From JAHCHG01 sp038246645 (lineage in GTDB: Bacteria; Acidobacteriota; Blastocatellia; Pyrinomonadales; Pyrinomonadaceae), in contig JBBRVS010000109.1 in the NCBI GenBank assembly GCA_038246645.1, forward strand, positions 1-17,614: a stretch of DNA of 17,614 bases, written 5' to 3'. The translations under genes and the position numbers were made by a program. The notes under the pieces were generated by a model, which saw nothing but the letters and a program-made list of their open reading frames with translations, made no database searches and was not told where the DNA came from. Below are positions 8,323-14,739 of this stretch, piece by piece; positions within the stretch are counted from its first letter, which is position 1, and each line of letters opens with the position of its first letter.

Positions 8323-8571
8323 ATGGATGAATCTAATACCAACTGTCCCAAATGCAATGAGAAAATGGAAGAAGGCTTTATAGTTGATCACACTTCTAAC
8401 GTGAACGTGCCGAGTAATTGGATCGAAGGTAAGCCGGTCAAATCATTTTGGGGCGGAACAAAAATTAGCGACAAAAAAAATTATCAGATAAAAACTCTAC
8501 GTTGCGTCAGATGCGGATTTCTGGAATCCTACGCAACGGAAGAACCATCAAGTAATTCAATATTTACGTAA
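8323..8571 (+). CDS. Small zinc-ribbon protein (DUF6487-like)
   Basis: The protein has 82 residues from ATG 8323, 13 bp after the gcvT stop. An in-frame GTG at 8275 would overlap gcvT and add 16 basic residues unlike the family start, so I rejected it. Two Cys pairs form a zinc ribbon: CPKC at 8-11 near the N-terminus and CVRC in TLRCVRCGFLESYA near the end. Between them lie SNWIEGKPVKSFWGGTKI and a basic stretch. This pattern (CPKC...MEEGF...W.EG.P..SFW.G...RC..CG.LE.YA) matches small uncharacterised proteins I recall as DUF6487; function is unknown. It is tucked between gcvT and gcvH and probably co-transcribed, but nothing ties it mechanistically to glycine cleavage. Confidence 0.8.
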   Translation: MDESNTNCPKCNEKMEEGFIVDHTSNVNVPSNWIEGKPVKSFWGGTKISDKKNYQIKTLRCVRCGFLESYATEEPSSNSIFT

Positions 8572-8582
8572 AAACAAAAATT

Positions 8583-8975
8583 ATGGCAAACAACATACCG
8601 GAAAATTTACATTACAGCAAAGATCACGAATGGGTCGAAGTTGACGGCGGCATCGCGACCATCGGCATTACCGATTACGCCCAGCACGCGCTCGGCGATG
8701 TCGTCTATGTCGAGCTTCCAAAGACGGGCGACGCATTTGACGCGCACGAAGTGATCGGTTCGGTCGAATCGGTGAAAGCCGTTTCCGAAATTTTCACGCC
8801 CGTCAGCGGTGAAGTCGTCGAAGTCAATGAAGAACTCAACGACACGCCCGAATCGGTCAACGAAGACCCGTACGGACAAGCGTGGCTGATCAAGGTCAAA
8901 ATGAGCAAACCCGGCGAAACCGACGCAATGCTTTCGTCGGAAGAATACGAGGAATTCCTCTCTGAAAGTGAGTAA
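8583..8975 (+). CDS. gcvH: Glycine cleavage system H protein (lipoyl carrier)
   Basis: GcvH shuttles the aminomethyl group between P, T and L proteins on a lipoyl arm. The 130-residue protein has the classic layout: HYSKDHEWVEV near the N-terminus, GIATIGITDYAQHALGDVVYV, and the lipoylation hairpin GSVESVKAVSEIFTPVSGEV with the acceptor at Lys65. It ends with the helix GETDAMLSSEEYEEFLSE. Length and all hallmark residues are normal. It follows the zinc-ribbon gene by 11 bp and precedes gcvPA across a hairpin built of 7-bp repeats. No Shine-Dalgarno sequence is visible. Confidence 0.97.
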   Translation: MANNIPENLHYSKDHEWVEVDGGIATIGITDYAQHALGDVVYVELPKTGDAFDAHEVIGSVESVKAVSEIFTPVSGEVVEVNEELNDTPESVNEDPYGQAWLIKVKMSKPGETDAMLSSEEYEEFLSESE

Positions 8976-8990
8976 AAAACGAATAATTGA

Positions 8991-9051
8991 TAATGGATAA
9001 CGGATAATTAAATCTTGTTATTATCCATTATCCATTATCCGTTATCCATTA
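8991..9051. repeat. Hairpin with 7-bp tandem repeats between gcvH and gcvPA
   Basis: A perfect 18-bp inverted repeat pairs TAATGGATAACGGATAAT (8991-9008) with 9034-9051. The right side carries a tandem heptamer: ATTATCC three times (9020-9040), then GTTATCC (9041-9047). It sits 8 bp before the gcvPA ATG, so in mRNA it could tune the H:P protein ratio or protect RNA ends. No U-tract follows, so a complete terminator is unlikely. Confidence 0.75.
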
Positions 9052-9058
9052 AAAAAAT

Positions 9059-10405
9059 ATGCGTTATATACCAAATTCGCCCGAAGAGCGCGAAGAGATG
9101 CTGAAGATCGTCGGACTCGATTCGGCGGAGGAACTTTTCCGTTCGATTCCCAGGGACGTTCAACTGGGTCGTGCATTAAATGTTACCGAGCCGCTTGCCG
9201 AACCCGAAGTTATCGCGGAAATGGAAAGACTGGCAAAACGGAATACTGCCGCCGGAAAACCTTCGTTTTTAGGCGCGGGCGCGTATTCGCATTTTTCGCC
9301 GACGATTGTTGATCATTTAATTCAACGCTCGGAATTTTTCACTTCTTATACGCCGTATCAACCCGAAATTACGCAAGGCACTTTGCAGTATATTTTCGAG
9401 TTTCAAACGCTCGTTGCGCAACTTTCAGGAATGGACGTGGCAAACGCCTCGATGTATGACGGTTCGACCTCGATGGCGGAAGCGTTTTTAATGGCGCAGC
9501 GAGTTACGCGCCGCGATAAAATCATCATCGCGCAAACCGTTCATCCTGAATACTTAGAAGTTGCCAAAACCTATACGCAGCACGGCGATCTGACAATGGA
9601 AACCGTTCATTTCGATACGGATACCGGCAGAGTTTTAGCCGAAGATTTAGCAAAACTCGACGACAAAACCGCCGCGCTGGTCATTCAATCGCCGAACTTT
9701 TTCGGTTGCATCGAAGATTTGCAAATGTTGGCGGACAAAGCGCACGAAGTCGGCGCACTTTTAATTGCTGTTGTAACGGAAGCGATCTCGTTCGGTTTAC
9801 TGAAATCGCCGGGCGCGTGCGGCGCGGATATTGTCGTCGCCGAAGGTCAGAGTTTCGGAATTCCCTTGAGTTTCGGCGGTCCTTTTCTCGGACTTTTCGC
9901 GTGTAAAGAAAAATACGTGCGCCAGATGCCCGGTCGGCTCGCCGGTGTCGCTTACGACAAAAACGGAAATCGCGGTTTTGTTTTAACTTTAGCGACACGC
10001 GAACAGCACATCAGACGCGACAAAGCGACATCGAACATCTGCACGAATCAGGGCTTAATCGCACTCGCGGCAACGATTTATATGGAAACAATGGGCAAAA
10101 AAGGCTTGCAGGAAGTTGCGATGCAAAATGCCCAAAAGTGCGCTTACGCGAAAAGACAGATCGGCGAAATTGACGGCTTTTCGATTCCTTTTTCGTCGCC
10201 GACATTCAACGAATTCGTCGTCCGCGCACCGGAAAATGCCAATAAAATCCTGGAAAAAATCCGCGTCGAAAAAGAAATCATCGGCGGTCTGCCGCTCTCG
10301 TGGCATTACAACGATTACCCGAACGACTTTCTTGTTTGCGTAACCGAAACGAATACGAAAGCGCAGATTGATGATTTGGTCGAAGGCTTAAGAAAAGTAT
10401 CATGA
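9059..10405 (+). CDS. gcvPA: Glycine dehydrogenase (decarboxylating) subunit 1
   Basis: The 448 residues are the usual size for the N-terminal half of the split P protein, which with subunit 2 decarboxylates glycine and loads the aminomethyl group onto lipoyl-GcvH. Recognisable segments are MRYIPNSPEEREEMLKIVG at the start, FLGAGAYSHFSPTIVDHLI, SEFFTSYTPYQPEITQGTLQ, a YDGSTSMAEAFLMA PLP-fold stretch, GQSFGIPLSFGGPFLGLFA, and TREQHIRRDKATSNICTNQG. Subunit 1 has the aminotransferase fold but the PLP-binding lysine is carried by subunit 2 (gcvPB, 14740). The usual gcvPA-gcvPB adjacency is broken here by about 4.3 kb of other genes. No Shine-Dalgarno sequence is visible. Confidence 0.97.
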   Translation: MRYIPNSPEEREEMLKIVGLDSAEELFRSIPRDVQLGRALNVTEPLAEPEVIAEMERLAKRNTAAGKPSFLGAGAYSHFSPTIVDHLIQRSEFFTSYTPYQPEITQGTLQYIFEFQTLVAQLSGMDVANASMYDGSTSMAEAFLMAQRVTRRDKIIIAQTVHPEYLEVAKTYTQHGDLTMETVHFDTDTGRVLAEDLAKLDDKTAALVIQSPNFFGCIEDLQMLADKAHEVGALLIAVVTEAISFGLLKSPGACGADIVVAEGQSFGIPLSFGGPFLGLFACKEKYVRQMPGRLAGVAYDKNGNRGFVLTLATREQHIRRDKATSNICTNQGLIALAATIYMETMGKKGLQEVAMQNAQKCAYAKRQIGEIDGFSIPFSSPTFNEFVVRAPENANKILEKIRVEKEIIGGLPLSWHYNDYPNDFLVCVTETNTKAQIDDLVEGLRKVS

Positions 10406-10420
10406 AGTAAAGTAAAGTAA
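10406..10420. repeat. Three tandem copies of AGTAA
   Basis: Directly after the gcvPA TGA stop the sequence is AGTAA three times, followed by the ribosome-binding region of the next gene. It marks the exact point where the locus switches from host-like to AT-rich sequence. It may be a slippage product or a junction scar. Confidence 0.6.
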
Positions 10421-10432
10421 ACGGAGATTACG

Positions 10433-10930
10433 ATGAGTCTGCTAGAAGGAGAAAGTAATATAAGAAATCAAAATCGTTTTTTTCGTAAGGACTTTATCCT
10501 TGGAGTTCTTGGGATACTATTTATTGGTCTATTAATTTTTTTTTATATCAATAGAATTCTTAAACCATTGCATGGTTCTAAGGTCAAACCACCACAGGGG
10601 CTTGAGTTCGCAATAAAGGAACATTTTGCAAGTAATATAAAAAATCGTTCAATTGTTAGTTTGGAATATTATTATTGTGACAAGTTCCAATTAAATGATA
10701 AATTAGGATCAAATCCTTCTTATACTGTTATTGTAAAGCTAAATCCGGTTTCGATGATAAATTCAGATGATCTTCATAATATTAAAGTTGTAACGGATAC
10801 TGATAAGCAGTACAAGGTTTATGCAATAAAAGAAACGACAAATAACGAAGATAGTAAAACAATTGACGGTTGGAGATTAATTCCATTTAATGATTCGTTT
10901 GAGCCAAATCCAGACCCTTGCATTAGGTAA
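10433..10930 (+). CDS. Hypothetical single-pass membrane protein, AT-rich
   Basis: This is a 165-residue protein that I do not recognise. Residues 1-21 are polar and basic, about 22-42 (ILGVLGILFIGLLIFFYINR) are one strong membrane segment, and the rest is a soluble domain of about 120 residues. That domain contains ISRNS-free mixed strands such as IVSLEYYYCDKF and YTVIVKLNPVSMIN, two Cys (one before FQLND, one three residues from the end), and no known catalytic motif. Topology is probably N-in with the domain outside. A good Shine-Dalgarno sequence (GGAG 10423-10426) lies 6 bp before the ATG, unlike the gcv genes. Codons are strikingly AT-rich: two 60-base lines inside it are only about 22-23% G+C, against about 52% in a sampled gcvPA line. 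This suggests recent transfer. Confidence 0.7.
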   Translation: MSLLEGESNIRNQNRFFRKDFILGVLGILFIGLLIFFYINRILKPLHGSKVKPPQGLEFAIKEHFASNIKNRSIVSLEYYYCDKFQLNDKLGSNPSYTVIVKLNPVSMINSDDLHNIKVVTDTDKQYKVYAIKETTNNEDSKTIDGWRLIPFNDSFEPNPDPCIR

Positions 10931-11088
10931 TTTTGGCACTTTAATTTGCGAGGCTAAATTGAGCCTGAATTGATGTTTTACTCATGTTAAGAATTTACTT
11001 AAAAGGGCTGGATTGGGAATAATTGAAATAATCTTGTGTCTGCCATTTTTGCAGTCGCAATTTAGTAAAATAGTTTTGAGGTGATTTT
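10931..11088. promoter_or_regulatory. AT-rich intergenic region with possible promoter for the HNH module
   Basis: The 158-bp gap contains TAAAAT (11066-11071), close to a -10 box, 17 bp before the next ATG region, but no -35 at correct spacing. The region ends in a strong ribosome-binding site, GAGGTG (11078-11083), 5 bp before ATG 11089. A short AGGCT/AGCCT hairpin lies near its start. An independent promoter for the two-gene module is plausible, not shown. Confidence 0.35.
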
Positions 11089-11310
11089 ATGGCTCAAGCA
11101 TTAATAAAAATCGAAGTTCCGCTTTCGACCAAACAATTTAAATTGCCGAAAGCCGTTAATAATCGGCTTCAACTATTGCTTGACCGTCAAGATCAAGGCA
11201 AAAAATTGTCTGTTGCAGAAAGTGAAGAAGCCGAAGGTTTAGTTGATTTAGCAGAAATGCTATCTCTTTTGCGAATGCGTGCTGAAAGAGTTTGGCGTGA
11301 ATCTAAATGA
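11089..11310 (+). CDS. Small helical protein partnered with HNH nuclease
   Basis: The protein has 73 residues. It has a short beta-like start (LIKIEVPLSTKQFKLP) and then predicted helices containing NRLQLLLDRQDQGKKLSVAE and EEAEGLVDLAEMLSLLRMRA, ending in basic RVWRESK. This pattern (F.LP..V..RLQ.LLD.QD.G..L...E..EAEGLV.LAE.LSLLR.RAER) is one I know from small proteins encoded directly before an HNH endonuclease, common in cyanobacteria and other phyla. It has a very strong Shine-Dalgarno sequence (GAGGTG) and overlaps the next gene by 4 bp (ATGA), so the two are translationally coupled. An antitoxin or inhibitor role is conceivable from the layout but is inference. Confidence 0.75.
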   Translation: MAQALIKIEVPLSTKQFKLPKAVNNRLQLLLDRQDQGKKLSVAESEEAEGLVDLAEMLSLLRMRAERVWRESK

Positions 11311-11717
11311 GCTATATTCCGGCTTTTTTGCGAAAATTAGTAATTCGCCGCGCTGAAAATTATTGTGAATACTGTCATTTATCGCAATCCGGACAAGAAG
11401 CGACTTTTCATATTGACCATGTTGTTCCGGTAAATTCGGGAGGAGAAACTATCGCAGAAAATTTGGCTTTAGCCTGTGTTTCTTGTTCATTGAGAAAAAG
11501 CGCAAAGGAAATAGGAATTGATCCCGAAACAAAAGATACAATTAATTTATTCAATCCTCGAACTGACATCTGGAATGAACATTTTACATGGGTTGGAGTA
11601 AAAGTCATTGGTCTGACTCCAAAAGGTCGCGCAACTACTAAAGAGTTAAACTTAAATCGCAGTTTGATTTTGGCAATTCGTGAAGAAGAAATTCTTTTGG
11701 GGAGGCATCCATTTTGA
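11307..11717 (+). CDS. HNH endonuclease domain protein
   Basis: The 136-residue protein is a compact HNH nuclease. CEYC (about 18-21) is the first zinc pair, FHIDHVVPVNSGGET carries the metal-binding Asp-His (the H of HNH), NLALACVSCSLRK gives the Asn and the second Cys pair, and the tail NPRTDIWNEHFTWVGVKVIGLTPKGRAT is typical of the short stand-alone subfamily found with the 73-residue partner. It would nick or cut DNA in the cytoplasm; the target is unknown. It could be a defence or toxin component, or a domesticated mobile nuclease. No intron or intein is present, so homing is not indicated. Its start overlaps the upstream stop (ATGA 11307-11310) and its stop overlaps the TTG start of the next gene. 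Confidence 0.85.
   Translation: MSYIPAFLRKLVIRRAENYCEYCHLSQSGQEATFHIDHVVPVNSGGETIAENLALACVSCSLRKSAKEIGIDPETKDTINLFNPRTDIWNEHFTWVGVKVIGLTPKGRATTKELNLNRSLILAIREEEILLGRHPF
11701..11705 (+). promoter_or_regulatory. Shine-Dalgarno GGAGG that fixes a TTG start
   Basis: GGAGG at 11701-11705, inside the end of the HNH gene, is 8 bp before TTG 11714. It supports TTG initiation of the aminotransferase, which is needed to include the Tat signal. The first in-frame ATG comes only after the twin arginines. Confidence 0.8.
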
Positions 11718-13048
11718 AAACTGATTTTAAGGAAAATTCAATTGAGTTTAATCGGCGAAAATTCTTATCTTCCGTCGGTAAAGGCTTCGGAATGATGGCT
11801 TTATCGTCGTCGGTTGTCGGTGCGCTCTTTGAAAATATAAATGCGGCGAGCAGGAAAATCGAACATCTTTCGCCCGAAGAAGTCGCGGCGGATGAAGATT
11901 TTTGGGCAAATATCCAGCAATCTTTTACGGTGACGCGCGGAATTGTCAATTTGAATAACGGCGGCGTTTCGCCTTCTCCCAGAATGGTGACGGAAGCATT
12001 TGTCCGCTACACGTGGCAGCAGGAAGACGCGACCGCTTATACGATGTGGCAACTGCTCGAACCGCAATCGGAAACGATTCGCGTCGGGTTAGCCGAAATT
12101 TTCGGTTGCGACGCGGAAGAAATCGCCATTACGCGAAACGCTTCGGAATCGCTCGAAATTTTGTTGATGGGTTTGGATTTGAAAGCGGGCGACGAGATTT
12201 TGACGACGACGCAGGATTATCCGCGAATGCTCAACACGCTCCGGCAGCGCGAATTACGCGAAGGTTTGAAACTGAATTTAATCAAAATTCCGCTTGCCCC
12301 GAAAGATATAAATGATTTAGCAACGCCTTTTGAACGCGCAGTTACGCCGAAAACGAAACTGATTTTGATGTCGCATCAAATAAATCTGACGGGACAAATT
12401 ATGCCTGTCAGAAAAGTTTGCGAAATGGCTCGGGCGAAAGGAATCGAAACGATTGTTGACGGTGCACATTCGTTTGCCCAATTCGATTTCAAGCGTGATG
12501 ATTTGCAGTGCGATTATTTCGGAACTTCTTTGCACAAATGGCTGTTTGCGCCGAAAGGGACGGGAATGCTGTATGTCAAAAAGGACAAAATTCCGCGCAT
12601 TTGGGCGTTGATGGCGGCGGAAGACAAAAACAAAAACGACATCAGAAAATTTGAAGAAATCGGCACCCATTCCGCCGCGATGCGTCTGGCAATCGGCGAA
12701 GCGATCCTTTTTCATAATGCCGTCGGCGCGAAACGCAAAGAAGCAAGGCTTCGTTATTTATCGCGTTACTGGATGGACAAATTGGCGAAAATGCCGAATG
12801 TCGGGTTTAACACTTCCTTTGACGAAAAACAATCCTGCGCGATCGGCAATTTCAGGATCGAAGGCATTGATCCGGTCAAGATCGGCAATTATTTATTCGA
12901 CAAACACAAGATTTTTACAACGCCGATCATTCACGAAGAATTTAACGGAATTCGCATCACGCCGAATGTTTACACAACGCTGTGGGAACTCGACAGATTT
13001 TGCGAAATAATTGAAAATATTACCGGAAACGGATTACCGAAAGTATAG
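11714..13048 (+). CDS. Tat-exported class V aminotransferase-fold PLP enzyme
   Basis: The protein has 444 residues from TTG 11714, supported by GGAGG and by the twin-arginine signal FNRRKFLSSVGKGFGMMALS that follows. The mature enzyme (from about residue 46) would therefore be folded, loaded with PLP and exported. The fold-type I landmarks are NNGGVSPSPRMV near the start, TRNASESLEILLMGL, an Asp in VDGAHSFAQFDF (Asp249, with His252), and the PLP lysine Lys275 in GTSLHKWLFAPKGTGM. The sequence is closest in feel to isopenicillin-N-epimerase/cysteine-desulfurase-like class V enzymes; the substrate is unknown. No mobile Cys loop typical of true desulfurases is evident. It overlaps the HNH stop by 4 bp, and its own stop (TAG) is only 6 bp from the next ATG. 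That spacing is probably the ancestral junction to gcvPB. Confidence 0.88.
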   Translation: MKTDFKENSIEFNRRKFLSSVGKGFGMMALSSSVVGALFENINAASRKIEHLSPEEVAADEDFWANIQQSFTVTRGIVNLNNGGVSPSPRMVTEAFVRYTWQQEDATAYTMWQLLEPQSETIRVGLAEIFGCDAEEIAITRNASESLEILLMGLDLKAGDEILTTTQDYPRMLNTLRQRELREGLKLNLIKIPLAPKDINDLATPFERAVTPKTKLILMSHQINLTGQIMPVRKVCEMARAKGIETIVDGAHSFAQFDFKRDDLQCDYFGTSLHKWLFAPKGTGMLYVKKDKIPRIWALMAAEDKNKNDIRKFEEIGTHSAAMRLAIGEAILFHNAVGAKRKEARLRYLSRYWMDKLAKMPNVGFNTSFDEKQSCAIGNFRIEGIDPVKIGNYLFDKHKIFTTPIIHEEFNGIRITPNVYTTLWELDRFCEIIENITGNGLPKV

Positions 13049-13054
13049 GAATTT

Positions 13055-13113
13055 ATGAGTATTACAAAAGTTACACAACACCCGACTCAGAATGAAGAGT
13101 TGATTTTTGACCG
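13055..13113 (+). repeat. Long direct repeat, copy 1 (gcvPB leader, now start of methyltransferase)
   Basis: These 59 bp encode MSITKVTQHPTQNEELIFDR (last codon partial). From 13064 to 13113, 50 bp are identical to 14749-14798. The first 9 bp differ at two positions, both synonymous (AGT/AGC, ATT/ATA). Identity ends abruptly after the first two bases of codon 20. Confidence 0.97.
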
Positions 13114-13990
13114 GTTGCATCGTGTAATTTTTGGAGATTGTCGTAATGTTTTATCAAATTTAGATTCCACAATTGATCTGACATTTCTTGATCCGCCGTT
13201 TAATCAACAAAAGGATTATTCTTCTTGTAATGATAATTTACCTGAAAAAGAATATTGGGAAATGATACGCGGCGTTTGTTCGCAAATTTTTCAAATATCA
13301 TCGGATGGTGCGGCGATTTATTTTATGCAGCGCGAAAAGAATTCTGAAAATGTATTAAAAATTCTGCAAGAAACGGGTTGGACGTTTCAGAATTTGATAA
13401 TTTGGAAAAAAATGACTTCCGCCGTTCCCGGACAAATGCGTTACGGCAAGGCATTTCAGGTAATTGTCTTTGCCACAAAAGGAAAACGTCCGCGCTGTTT
13501 TAACCGTTTGCGAATTGATCCGCCGCTTTTAAAGCATCATAAATACGAGCGCGAAAACGGTATCTTTGTCACAGATATTTGGGACGACATACGCGAATTG
13601 ACGAGCGGTTATTTCGCCGGCGATGAAGCGATTCGCCAAGAAAACGGCGAACGTCTTCATAAACAACAATCGCCAATCGCTTTACTTTTGAGAATTATTT
13701 TAAGTTCAAGCAATACCGGGGATTTTATTCTTGATCCTTTCGCCGGAACCGGAACAACTGCCGTCGTTGCCAAGCAGTTAAACCGAAATTCGATAAGTAT
13801 TGAATTTGATAAAGAAAATATTCATCAAATTGAATCCCGTTTAGCTGACACTCGGAAAACAGATTTGATTGAAAAGTTCTTCGATGATTATAGTAATACG
13901 GAAAATCTAGCTGAAATCTGGGGAAAAGATTTTTTTATCGAACCTGAACTGAAGGTTGAAACTCAAGATCAAACCTTGTTTGCTATTTAA
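13055..13990 (+). CDS. Type II DNA methyltransferase (beta-class) with gcvPB-derived N-terminus
   Basis: The 311-residue protein modifies a base within a restriction site using S-adenosylmethionine. Catalytic motif IV, DPPF (46-49, in LDPPFNQQKDY), comes first. A variable target-recognition stretch follows (about 110-200), and the SAM-binding motif I, LDPFAGTGTT (226-235), is near the C-terminus. That order (IV-TRD-I) is the beta class; DPPF suggests N6-adenine or N4-cytosine. The first 20 residues are not methyltransferase but a copy of the GcvPB leader. True family sequence begins at HRVIFGDC, preceded by a TTG codon (13115-13117) that could have been the original start right at the junction. 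The ATG has a weak AGGA 4 bp upstream inherited from the old gcvPB start. Codon use is AT-richer than in the gcv genes. The specificity is unknown. Confidence 0.93.
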   Translation: MSITKVTQHPTQNEELIFDRLHRVIFGDCRNVLSNLDSTIDLTFLDPPFNQQKDYSSCNDNLPEKEYWEMIRGVCSQIFQISSDGAAIYFMQREKNSENVLKILQETGWTFQNLIIWKKMTSAVPGQMRYGKAFQVIVFATKGKRPRCFNRLRIDPPLLKHHKYERENGIFVTDIWDDIRELTSGYFAGDEAIRQENGERLHKQQSPIALLLRIILSSSNTGDFILDPFAGTGTTAVVAKQLNRNSISIEFDKENIHQIESRLADTRKTDLIEKFFDDYSNTENLAEIWGKDFFIEPELKVETQDQTLFAI

Positions 13991-14029
13991 AACAATCTTT
14001 GATTGCGTATATCATTTCATTTTTTACTT

Positions 14030-14033
14030 GGAG
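14030..14033 (+). promoter_or_regulatory. Shine-Dalgarno GGAG deciding the restriction-enzyme start
   Basis: GGAG at 14030-14033 is 11 bp before ATG 14045. An upstream in-frame TTG at 14003 has no ribosome-binding sequence, so the ATG is the better start. Confidence 0.6.
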
Positions 14034-14044
14034 ATACACATAAG

Positions 14045-14725
14045 ATGGATGGAAGTATAACACCGACAATAAATAAAGGCTTAAAATATGAGCATCAAAT
14101 AAAGCAATATTTGCGTGAACTTAAAATTATGCCCGATCATTTATTCGGTATCTGCACGCAATATGGTAATGATGCCGCATTTATTCATAAAGGCGAAAGT
14201 TACTTTCTCGAGATTAAAAACAGGTCTGCTCCTGATTATGGTGCCAAGAAAATTATTTACGACACTTTTAACAGAATTTGGAGATGGAATGAGGATGATG
14301 ACATAAGTCAGATGTTCGACTCAATTGGAGTTTTAAATAAAATTCCGGCTTTCGAACCGCGAAAACATGTCAAAGCGGATATTGATCTGACGCAAGCCGA
14401 TAAAAATTACGATTTATTAAATTTCAGAAATAGAATCGAACTAGGATCAGCAGGTCCAAATTTTATCCACGAATACTATGCAAGAAAGCGTTGTTACTAC
14501 ATACAAATTGAAGGTAAAGGTTTTTATCACTTGCTTAGCGATCCGGCAGGATTAGGTGTACCGCAATTTCAGCCGGAAGTTAAGGTACGTTTAAGAGCAA
14601 AAACACACTCGTCAAAACCGATTTCTAATTACAGTTTTCGCGCAGTTTTAGTTGGTACTATGAGTTCAATTTATCCGTCTGACTATAATATTGAAGGAAA
14701 TTTTCCTCCGATACAACCTAATTAA
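14045..14725 (+). CDS. Probable type II restriction endonuclease (PD-(D/E)XK)
   Basis: The protein has 226 residues from ATG 14045. An Asp and an ExK pair lie at the proper spacing: GND (Asp43), then AAFIHKGESYF, then LEIK (Glu56, Lys58). This is the metal-binding centre of PD-(D/E)XK nucleases, with a possible helix Glu at 16 (KYEHQIK). The rest (YDTFNRIWRWNED, NRIELGSAGPNFIHEYYARK) has no motif I can name, and I cannot assign it to a sequence-defined restriction family. The role rests on the nuclease core plus its position 54 bp after a type II methyltransferase. A CAATC/GATTG mini-hairpin (13993-14005) lies between the two genes. No controller (C) protein gene is seen. Composition is AT-rich. 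Confidence 0.75.
   Translation: MDGSITPTINKGLKYEHQIKQYLRELKIMPDHLFGICTQYGNDAAFIHKGESYFLEIKNRSAPDYGAKKIIYDTFNRIWRWNEDDDISQMFDSIGVLNKIPAFEPRKHVKADIDLTQADKNYDLLNFRNRIELGSAGPNFIHEYYARKRCYYIQIEGKGFYHLLSDPAGLGVPQFQPEVKVRLRAKTHSSKPISNYSFRAVLVGTMSSIYPSDYNIEGNFPPIQPN
14684..14689 (+). promoter_or_regulatory. Possible -10 box (TATAAT) before gcvPB
   Basis: A perfect TATAAT lies near the end of the restriction-enzyme gene, about 50 bp before the gcvPB ATG. No good -35 is present at 16-18 bp. If active, it would give gcvPB its own promoter after the insertion. Confidence 0.25.
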
Positions 14726-14739
14726 ATTTATTAAAAATC

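Noticed and set aside
9020..9047. CRISPR-like repeats between gcvH and gcvPA
   Set aside because: These are contiguous 7-bp tandem units without spacers and no cas genes are nearby.
11307..11717. Homing endonuclease of an intron or intein
   Set aside because: Neighbouring genes are intact and no intron or intein splice motif is present; the protein is a stand-alone HNH type with a coupled partner gene.
14003..14044. TTG start extending the restriction enzyme by 14 residues
   Set aside because: No ribosome-binding sequence, whereas ATG 14045 has GGAG 11 bp upstream.
13055..14739. Insertion sequence carrying the RM genes
   Set aside because: No transposase, no terminal inverted repeats, and the 59-bp duplication is far longer than usual IS target duplications.
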